Assembly (NCBI GenBank): GCA_037176885.1
Contig: JAWWNJ010000146.1
Location: forward strand, 186,001 to 250,000
DNA from: Favolaschia claudopus
Taxonomy: Eukaryota > Basidiomycota > Agaricomycetes > Agaricales > Mycenaceae
DNA: 64,000 bases
Direction: 5' to 3'
The notes below the pieces were generated by a model. That model searched no databases. It was given only the letters and a program-made list of their open reading frames with translations, and was not told the origin of the DNA. Shown here in pieces: positions 55,899 to 64,000 of the stretch. The first letter of the stretch is position 1. Each line of letters begins with the position of its first letter. A program made the position numbers and the translations under genes.

Positions 55899-58089
55899 AT
55901 GCTCTCCCAACCGATTTTCATCCCCATCGTTGGCTTCATACTCACCTGCGTTGTTGTACATCGAAGCTGGTACTCGCGCGCTTTACCCTTACCCCCTGGG
56001 CCCCCAAGCTGGCCTATCGTCGGTGTTGCTCTTCGCCACCCGAAACTCGAATTTTGGAGGACCTACGCTGCGTGGGGAAGCCAATACGGTCTTTGCGATT
56101 CATATCTAAAACCCTAACTTCTGTTCATGACTTTTTCCTCAGGCGCTGGTGGACTGCTTTCATTTCATATTTTTGGACGACGCTTGATAGTCCTCAACTC
56201 CGCTGTTGATGCCATAAACCTATTCAGCAAACGCAGCGCAATTTACTCTGACAGGCCCTTGGCAACGATGTCTGGTGAATCCATAGTTTCTTGGCTGTGA
56301 TGCCCTCTTATCATGGCACGAAAGGCCGTCTCATGCGCCGGGAGAAGAGCATATTTTGCTGGTAAGCTGAACATCCGTAATGTATCACATATCACCTCAT
56401 GCTCGACGTGTAGCTCTTATAATGACAGGCTTAGGGCGTACCGGAGGCTAATGCACCAGTCATTCAATCCTACCGCTTCGCAAACATTCTGGGAAATGGA
56501 AGAAAAAGAGGCTGCAATGCTCGTGGATAGGCCAGCAGTCCTGTCTTCGACGCCTTCTCTTACTGACGGTCGATGCAGTATCGTCACGTCGCCTGAAAGA
56601 CTTGTCGAGCACCTTAGAAAGTTTGTGGTGAGTTGCTTCCTGGTATGCGTTGATCGAGACAAGACAGAAACGCGGCCGCCGTCATCATGAAAATTGCCTA
56701 CGGCTATCCAGTAACCCGCAACGATGACCACTTTGTGCTGCTCGCGGAAGAAGGTAAAACGGTCGGTGATCTATCCAGTAAAATTGACAGACATACACAG
56801 GGATCAAAATAGCCTCTATGGCTAGCGCGCCGGGCAAGTGGCTGGTGGACTCCTTCCCTTGGCGTCAGTAATTGCTCAGTCTTGGCAAACACAACTAATT
56901 ATAGTAGTACGATTTCTTCCCGATTGGTTTCCCGGGGCCGACTTCAAAGTCAAGGCACAAAAATGGAGTTCGGCCCTCTACCAGCAGTCCTTAAAACCGC
57001 ATGAATGGGTGAAAGAACAAATTGTGCGTTTGTGGATCCTGAAATTTGAAATCTCAAGCATACCAAGCCGCGTCCAAAGCGGGCAAACACAGCGATTCCG
57101 TCGTTTACCTCGACCCTACTACAGCCAGCTGACGGTCATCCAGTGGATGCAGATGAGGAGGACAAGATTCTGTGGACATCCGGAGCTTTGTACTTCGCAG
57201 GCGCTGACACGGTGGGAGTTCCTTGATTGTGCGGGTCGTACTCTAATCGATGTGATAGTCGGTGTCCGTAGTCAAGAGCTTTTTTTTCACCATGATGATG
57301 AATCCTGTAGTCCAGAAGTGAGTGTCTGTTCGACTGACGATGGCGATTGACTAAATACCTCAATTCAGGACGGCACAAGACGAAGTGGACTGCTTCTTTG
57401 CATCAGAGCATCGACTTCCAACCTTACGCGACCAGGCCGCCTTTCCCTATGTTGCATGCATACTCAAGGAAGTTTTGCGATGGGCACCAGCCTCGCCTTT
57501 CGGATTATTCCACTGCACCTCGAAACCAGATGTGTACAAGGGCTTCTTGATCCCAGCCAATACCCCAGTGATGGGCAATATCTGGGCAATGATGCACGAT
57601 GAGACAGTTTACCCGGATCCATTCTCATTCGACCCAGCACGGTTTCTCGGCGAGAACCCCCAGCAAGATCCCCGAGACTACGCCTTCGGGTTTGCAATTC
57701 CTTTTGAACATTCTACTATGGCTAAATATATGTCTAGTTTTGGGAGACGAGTCTGTCCTGGGTGAGACGACCGCTTTACTGAAATGCTATGCTTTGTATG
57801 CTGATACGTGTTTTCAGGCAGTATCTTGCCGAGAGCTCGATATGGATTCAGATGATATTATCCTTGCTCACCTTGACCATTTCTAAGGCGGTCGATGCAG
57901 AGGGTAGAGTCATTGAGCCTGAAGTTGCTTTCACTAGCGGTGTTGTATCGTAAGATTGGTTTCTTTTTCTGCTGAAGCCTGACTTGGCTGATCAATATAC
58001 TCAGACACGTAAAACCGTTCAAGTACCAGATCTCTATTCGTTCTCCGACTGTCCTTGCCCTCGTGAAAGAATCTCTTCAGACCAATTAA
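55899..58089 (+). CDS. Cytochrome P450 monooxygenase
   Basis: Membrane-anchored haem-thiolate oxygenase of a fungal CYP64-like type; substrate unknown. The N-terminus is a membrane anchor followed by the hinge PLPPGPPSWPIVGVALRHP. Other parts: FGRRLIVLNSAVDAINLFSK, LRAYRRLMHQSFNPTASQTF, RFLPDWFPGADFKVKAQKW, and the I-helix LYFAGADT joined to SFFFTMMMNP. ExxR is in CILKEVLRWAP and the PERF-like motif is DPARF. The haem loop becomes FGFGRRVCPG once a 49-bp intron is removed, then QYLAESSIWIQMILSLLTLT. The end is VKPFKYQISIRSPTVLALVK at 58089. About ten introns. Splicing at 56276-56411 is unclear: a TGA follows SW there, so the gene may carry a lesion or an unrecognised small exon. Confidence 0.82.
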
Positions 58090-58251
58090 ATTTGTTTGCC
58101 ATCCATACACTGTTTCACAGACGTACTTTACCTTGTCTTGAGTTTATTTTGAGTTTATTACTTGATTTGGGCACCATGTACTTCGATCAAATCTTGATGG
58201 CAATTTCTGATTCGACTTGCTTGCAGCCAAATTCTGCTCAAATTTGCAGGG

Positions 58252-59646
58252 ATGTCCCCGCGAACATGCGCACTTTGCGCAACTAACAAGGCAATGCTGA
58301 AGCGTCCGAAAACCGGTCAGCAAATCTGTCGGGACTGCTTCTTCTACGTGTTCGAGACGGAGGTGCACAACACGATAACTCAGTCGAGTCTGTTCAAACC
58401 AGGAGATAGGGTAGCTATTGGGGCATCTGGTGGAAAAGGTCTTAATCCATGTGGTCCTCGTAACTCTCTGCTCAGTTGAATCCCCCAGATTCAACGGTTT
58501 TGGCCTATGTGATGAAAACGCTAAATGAACGATACCAATATGGGCTCGACCTCTTTCTACTCTCGATAGATGAAGGAATCACAGGCTATAGGGATGATTC
58601 ACTTGAAGTGTCCATCGAATCCCATTGCCATTCTATCCTCATCTAACTTTGCATACAATGTAGACGGTCAAACGGAATCAACAACAGTACTCGATGCCTT
58701 TGAAGATCCTATCGTACGATGAACTATACGGGTGGACGATGGATGCCATCGTTGCTCAAGTGGGCAAGAAGAACAATTGCACTTTCTGTGGGGTGTTTCG
58801 ACGCCAAGCACTTGACCGAGGAGCAACCGTTCTCGGAGTGGATCATATTGTGACTGGCCACAACGCCGACGACATCGCTGAAACTGTCCTTATGAATAGC
58901 AAGTGTTTTTTCGCTGTGGGAGCGTAAATTGATTGACAATCGTAGTCATGCGAGGAGATATTGCACGGCTAGGCAGATGCACTGCTATCTGCACGCAGGG
59001 GGAGGACACCATCAAGAGGTCGAAGCCTTTCAAATACGCGTACGAGAAGGAGATTGTCATGTTTGTTCTACTAATCTGTCGCAAAGATAAAAGATTGGTG
59101 CTGACTTGATGCCAACGCCAGGTACGCTTACTTCAAGAAATTGGACTATTTCTCGACCGAGTGCATCTACTCGCCTGATGCATACCGTGGACATGCACGA
59201 GTTTTCCTCAAAGATCTGGAAGCCGCTCGCCCTAGTGCTATAATCGACATCATACATTCGGGCGAAGCGTTTGAAGTGCGAGAAGAAGTCAAGGCGACGC
59301 AGAAAGTACAACGTACGATTTGTGTTTGCTTGAGTTTAATTTGGACTGAGTGCTCTCAGAAACATGCAAGCGTTGCGGATATATGTCCAGTAACGACCTC
59401 TGCAAGGCTTGCACGTTACTTGAAGGATTAGAGCGCGGAATGGCAAACTCAGGGATTGTGTGTTTCTTTACGCCAACCGCAATGTTCTGCTGATAAGTTC
59501 TACAGACGGACCGCGCTAGGAAGAAACTCGATGCCGAAGGTCCTGCGCCAGAGAATATTCGAACAATACCCTTCTATAATCCTCCTTCCAGCACTTTGGT
59601 CATCGCTGTCGAAGCGACAAATGACGGAAAACCCAGCACATCCTAG
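58252..59646 (+). CDS. NCS6: Cytoplasmic tRNA 2-thiolation protein 1
   Basis: With Ncs2 it thiolates wobble uridine (s2U34) of tRNA-Lys, -Glu and -Gln, using sulfur from Urm1. Zinc sites CALC and CRDC open the protein ([20 protein letters not shown]). The PP-loop ATPase motif SGGK-DST is split by an intron (GASGGK | [12 protein letters not shown]). Later motifs: [72 protein letters not shown]. The end reads [18 protein letters not shown] at 59646. Six introns; ATG at 58252, only about 160 bp after the P450 stop. Confidence 0.95.
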
Positions 59647-59722
59647 TGCGATTGCTTTGGGATCCAAATTGCAATTCCATATCCATGTAGCCCTAGAGAT
59701 GTAGCAATTTAAATTTGAATAA

Positions 59723-60542
59723 TCAATGTAGACCAGCAGCCTCGAGTCGCGCTCGCAAATCCGCGTTTTCCTTCTTCAAAGATTCAACCTCGTCTTGAGC
59801 TTCAGAGGCACGTATAGCGTCTTGTTCGCCGATTTCGCCAACGCCAACGGAAACACCTGGAACCCACTTAGATAATTTGTTCAAGGTGCGCAATCAGACG
59901 TGTCCGCACCGCCCACGAGCTTAACGAGTCGCCACAAACGAAGGATGACCAGTAATCCTGCCAGTTCTTTTTCCTTCCCCTTGAGCACAATCTCCAAAAC
60001 GAACGTTGCGATGATAATGAGAGCATCGAATAGATGTAGCGTTGCGTGCGGGACACCGCTTCGAGGATTGTAGAAGCCGGGACCAATGGCCCACAGGGTG
60101 AGGGGAATTTCAATGAGAAAGAACGAGGTGATTCCTATAAAGCGCATAAGCTCATAACAAGACTTTATATGCCTCTTTGACCTAACGAGATGTGGGAGAG
60201 AATGCTCAACCACACAGGTGCATTCGAGATATCGGAGGGTGTGCAGCTCTCATGGAGAAATTCATAGCCTATGTCGGCAAGGACGCAAGAGGCATCTAGA
60301 AAGCGAGGTGGCTATAAGCATGAGCTCGACGTTATCTGGACAGGAAACGCGCCAAATGCGATCTACAGCACGCAACATCTGAATGCAACCAGCGAGTCAA
60401 AGTGCATATTTGCAAGACATACGAGGAATATAACGAATTTGTGAAGGGCAGAGCTTTCGAGAAACTCGGCGGCGCGTTCGCGATACGAGGGTCGAGCTGG
60501 CTGCTGGACGGAAGAGGGAAGCAACGGTTCGGTTTCTGACAT
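59723..60542 (-). CDS. Hv1-like voltage-gated proton channel
   Basis: Voltage-sensor-only channel expected to extrude protons across the plasma membrane. The N-terminus is MSETEPLLPSSVQQPARPSY and then ALHKFVIFL, the start of S1. S1 continues as LDASCVLADIGYEFL, with an Asp at the place of the selectivity Asp of animal Hv1. S2 is ITSFFLIEIPLTLWAIGPGF. S3 reads LHLFDALIIIATFVLEIVLK and S4 LLVILRLWRLVKLVGG, that is RxWRxxK with Lys in place of the third Arg. A C-terminal coiled coil follows (VESLKKENADLRARLEAAGL) ending at 59723, as in dimerising Hv1 channels. About 200 residues. Exon joins within S1 (60300-60440) and after S4 (59860-59890) are uncertain. Divergent from FUN14, 93 bp between starts. 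Confidence 0.8.
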
Positions 60543-60635
60543 GGTGTAACCGGGCCGGCAACTTTCGTGGCGCTTACGTATAGCTATTTGGCTTTGACCT
60601 CTCATTACGGTTTACCACACCACATCTCCACTACC

Positions 60636-61463
60636 ATGTTCTATGTTTCTGCTGGTCGTACAAGGACCCTCTGCGGCAGAAGAATATCGAATGCCCTGTC
60701 CTCCAGTATACTGCATCCACGCCGTTTCCGCTCTGCAAACTCCGCATTAGAACTGGTTAAATCGCCGCTTCACGCCAGCAATAATGCACGGTCTTCCGTT
60801 TTGAAAGCCATCGGCGCTGTAGGGCTCGGCTTGGGTCTGTCTCTCTTCGCCCGACCTACGATTCATTGCGAAGGTAACGTCGCTCTGATATTACTAGACC
60901 ACAGTACTTTCTGTTAAAATAAATGAACCAAATCACAGGTTCGCGACCAGCCTCGCCTGCGCCCGCGGTGGTCCCTGCACCTGAAACACCAGATGACGAT
61001 TTGCCCCCACCACCACCTTCAGCAGTTAAGGTGTATCAACTAACGTTTGGGACTGTTGCTGGAATTTGTGCCGGAGTGTTCATCAAAAAGGGCGCCAAGA
61101 TGGTCGCGTTTTTCTTGGGCGGGGTATTCGTGCTGCTCCAGGTGAGTGTCTTGCCGACCCATGTGGGGGCTTTATCATTGACGTCGATGGTGTAAGTACT
61201 TTGGATCCTATGGGTTTCTCAAGGTCGACTGGCAGCGAGTGGGGTCAGTGTATGAACGCGTTTTCTATACCACAGACGCAAAGAGTGGCACCAAAACAGC
61301 CCCGACGATTTCCTCAGCTTGGAGATGGCTGGTAGATTTCTTGACGGCTGATTTCCAACCTCGCGCATCGTTTATTGCGGGTTTAGGTGCGTTTCATATC
61401 GCGTTGGTCTTGGTAAAGTTATCTGACTGCTACATATCAGCACTGGGGCTTCGCATTGGTTGA
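60636..61463 (+). CDS. FUN14 domain-containing mitochondrial protein
   Basis: FUN14-family proteins sit in the outer mitochondrial membrane; animal FUNDC1 is a mitophagy receptor. The N-terminus is basic and mitochondrial-signal-like (MFYVSAGRTRTLCGRRISNA). A hydrophobic stretch VLKAIGAVGLGLGLSLFARP and a Pro-rich linker follow. The FUN14 domain reads YQLTFGTVAGICAGVFIKKG, AKMVAFFLGGVFVLLQYFGS, GFLKVDWQRV, WRWLVDFLTADFQPRASFIA, and after a final intron LALGLRIG. Three introns with consistent phase. The role in mitophagy is inferred from the family only; no LC3-interacting motif was confirmed. Confidence 0.9.
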
Positions 61464-61628
61464 AAGGTAGTGGCACAGAGTGATAGAGAAGGTAGCCTAC
61501 TAGTACAGCTGAGTGCAGCAGAAAAATAGCACATGTAAACACGATCAATGATTTGAATCAATCATCAATCGCATTCAACTTTTCTTTCCACCACATCAAA
61601 TCTCTCTTCTGCTACACTCTGAATCAGT

Positions 61629-63973
61629 ATGGGCCGTCGCGCAAAAAATAAACAAGCTCCGCCAGAGCCTTTCGACAAACCTGAATATCCATCCCCCAAA
61701 AAGCTTGGAAAACGCAAGGCAGAAGTCCTCGATGAAAAACCACGGCCAGCCAAGAAAAGCAGAGACGCGACTTCCAAGAACACCAAGAATGGCGGGCGCG
61801 TTAAGTTTGCAGACCAACAAGCGAATTCGAGTGACGGCTGGGAAGACGTTGAAGATGAAGGCGTTGTGTGCGTTTGACTATGGCTTCAATCCCGGCTCAT
61901 TCATAATATTCGATTTGGCAGTGGAGACTTGGATGATCTACTAAGTGGAGACGACGAGTAAGTAATTTCTGTCTCCGGGTGAATATTGTGTGAACAAGGG
62001 TCATTAGTGACATGCTACGAGGTCCAGTCCAGGAATTCGATTTTGGCTCGGATGCGGAAGAGGACGCACCGCAACCAGCTCTACCTCTCCGGGGTCGCAA
62101 GTCAAAACAATCTGGTCTCCCCGCGAAAATCATACCGACGGCTTCCGACGACTCGTCTGAATCCGAGTCGGAAGAGGATGAAGAAGAGCGGATCACTATT
62201 GCCAATATGGCGGCAAAATCCCGGGCCTTGGACGATGAAGCAGAAGCCGAGGCTGAACTCGACATTGCCGAACAACAAGCTGCTGCTGCTGCGAGTGACG
62301 AAGACGAAGATGTGGACATGGAAGGGGACGAGGATGCAAATGGTGATATTGACGCGGAGCCATTCCATCTCCCAACCCCGGCAGAGAGGGAGGAGGAAAA
62401 AATAAGTGTGCCCGATGTGCACACAGTACAACGTCGCATGCGCGAATGTGTGCGAGTACTGGGCAGGTTCAAGCGACTAGCGGAGAAGGGCCGGTAATAC
62501 GTTTTCCTGGTCTAGTCTCCCCAGCTCTGTATTAATGCTTTTGACAGGTCTCGATCTGAGTACATTGAACAAGTGGTTATTGATATTGCAAGCTATTATG
62601 GCTATAATGAATATCTCGCCGAAAAATTATTCCACTTGTTCCCAGTGCCCGAGGTGAGTTATGATTGAATCTCATGACGCGCGCTGATGCAGTCCCTAGG
62701 CCATTGAATTCTTCGAGGCAAACGAGGTACCACGGCCAGTTACCATTCGGACGAATACTCTCCGCACTCGGCGGCGCGATCTTGCTCAGGCGCTTGTTAA
62801 CCGCGGAGTCAATCTGGAGCCCATAGGCAAGTGGACGAATGTCGGACTCCAAGTTTTCGAAAGTAGCGTACCAATAGGTAAATATATTGCACAGCTTCGC
62901 CTCTTTGTTCTAAAACGATACAGGTGCGACACCGGAGTACTTGGCGGGCCACTACATGCTTCAAGCAGCGTCTTCCTTCCTGCCCGTTATCGCATTGGCA
63001 CCGCAACCTAACGAACGGGTCTTGGACATGGCTTCCGCGCCAGGCGGAAAAACCACGCATATCGCGGCCCTTTTGCAAAACACTGGCGTGGTATTCGCTA
63101 ATGATTCCAACAAGGACCGAACCAAAAGTCTAACGGCAAATGTCCATCGCCTCGGGTGCAAAAATGTCGTAGTGTGTTCATACGACGGACGCCAATTTCC
63201 CAAAGTGATGGGTGGGTTCGATCGCGTTCTCCTTGACGCGCCGTGTAGTGGGACTGGCGTTATCAGCAAGGACGCTAGTGTCAAGACCAATAAGGTTCGC
63301 TTGCTCTCTCGTCTCGTCGACGAGCATGTGAACATTCATTTACTTGATCCTTCCGATAGACGGAGCGCGACTTTACGCTGCTGTCACATTTGCAGAAACA
63401 GCTGATTTTATGCGCTATCGACAGTGTTTCGCCCGAATCTAAGACGGGTGGATACATTGTTTATTCGACATGCTCCGTCACAGTCGAAGAGAATGAGGCT
63501 GTCGTGGATTACGCGCTGCGCAAGAGGCCAAACGTGAAACTTGTCGATACAGGCCTCGAGTTCGGGCGCGAAGGGTTTACGCGGTTCCGAGGGAAGGCGT
63601 TCAACCCGAGTCTGAGTCTGACGAGGCGCTTCTACCCGCATGTGCACAATATGGACGGGTTCTATGTTGCCAAGTTCAAGGTTGAGAAGCGGTCGAAGGT
63701 GAAGAAGGGTTCGACAGATGAGGGAGAAATGGTTGAGGTTATCGGTGAAGACGGGGCCGTGGTGGAGAACAAGGAACAGCAGGCGGAAGTTGCGTTCGAT
63801 TCGGATGAGGATAGGCCGTACCTTGAGGGTTGGTTTTCGCCTCTGTCACTCAAGTTGAAGCTCATGTTATTTCTTCAGAGGCGAAAAGACGCCGGATGAA
63901 GGCGAAAGGGTTGCGACCACCTCCCCGCACAAAAGCGCCCGCCGTATCAGCAACAGCCAAGGCTTCGGCTTAG
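61629..63973 (+). CDS. NOP2: 25S rRNA m5C methyltransferase Nop2
   Basis: Nucleolar SAM-dependent RNA:m5C methyltransferase needed for large ribosomal subunit assembly. The N-terminus is basic ([20 protein letters not shown]), followed by an acidic region rich in Glu, Asp and Ser (about 62040-62400). The catalytic part begins [20 protein letters not shown] and [20 protein letters not shown]. The SAM site is [20 protein letters not shown]. The two catalytic cysteines lie in [15 protein letters not shown] and [20 protein letters not shown]. After [20 protein letters not shown] a short Lys/Arg-rich tail follows a last intron and ends TAKASA at 63973. Eight or so introns; complete within the window. 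Confidence 0.96.
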
Positions 63974-64000
63974 TGGATATAGAATATTTCGACAATGTAC

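Overview
The window is nuclear DNA from a filamentous basidiomycete, most likely an Agaricomycete. Genes are tightly packed and almost all are split by introns of about 45-70 bp with GT..AG ends. Several families have basidiomycete-type forms (a Hv1-like proton channel, GH5 glucanase, proline-rich four-helix membrane proteins), and Ty1/copia and Ty3/gypsy elements are present. All calls come from reading translated sequence by eye; no database search was run, and exon joins are inferred from reading frame and splice signals.

Left part (1-23 kb), in order: the 3' part of TSC1/hamartin, cytosolic HSP90 with a heat-shock element, a gene-poor stretch with one doubtful ORF, phosphoserine aminotransferase (SER1), a 2OG-Fe(II) dioxygenase, a predicted IST1-TBC fusion gene, PIG-H (GPI15), a GH5 exo-glucanase-like enzyme, ALG3 and TRAPPII subunit TRS130. 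Many neighbours are convergent with 40-105 bp between stop codons, or divergent with short shared promoters. Membrane-traffic and glycan functions recur (IST1, TBC, TRS130, SSO1, ALG3, GPI15), but nothing shows that they work as one pathway.

Middle (23-42.3 kb): a gene-free 2.7 kb holds an intron-containing tRNA-Ser(GCT) and a 143-bp tandem array that repeats the tRNA's 5' part. Then come a multi-spanning membrane protein, an MCH1-like transporter, an AIG1/FAR-17a family protein with a 9-nt microexon, argininosuccinate lyase (ARG4), the plasma-membrane syntaxin SSO1, an AN1 zinc-finger protein, aspartate aminotransferase, a PP4R1-like HEAT protein and a tetraspan protein.

42.34-53.70 kb is a nested retrotransposon: a copia element (213-bp identical LTRs, TTCTG target duplication) carrying in its pol gene a complete gypsy chromovirus (183-bp identical LTRs, CAAAT target duplication, one 1636-codon open frame). 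Both lie on the minus strand and both look very recent. The copia element sits 18 bp after the stop codon of the first tetraspan gene and separates it from a second one.

Right part (54-64 kb): the second tetraspan gene, a cytochrome P450, the tRNA thiolation enzyme NCS6/CTU1, a Hv1-like voltage-gated proton channel divergent from a FUN14 protein, and the complete rRNA methyltransferase NOP2. The features most worth following up are the IST1-TBC fusion, the tRNA-derived tandem array, the nested elements and their coding strategy, and the proton channel.
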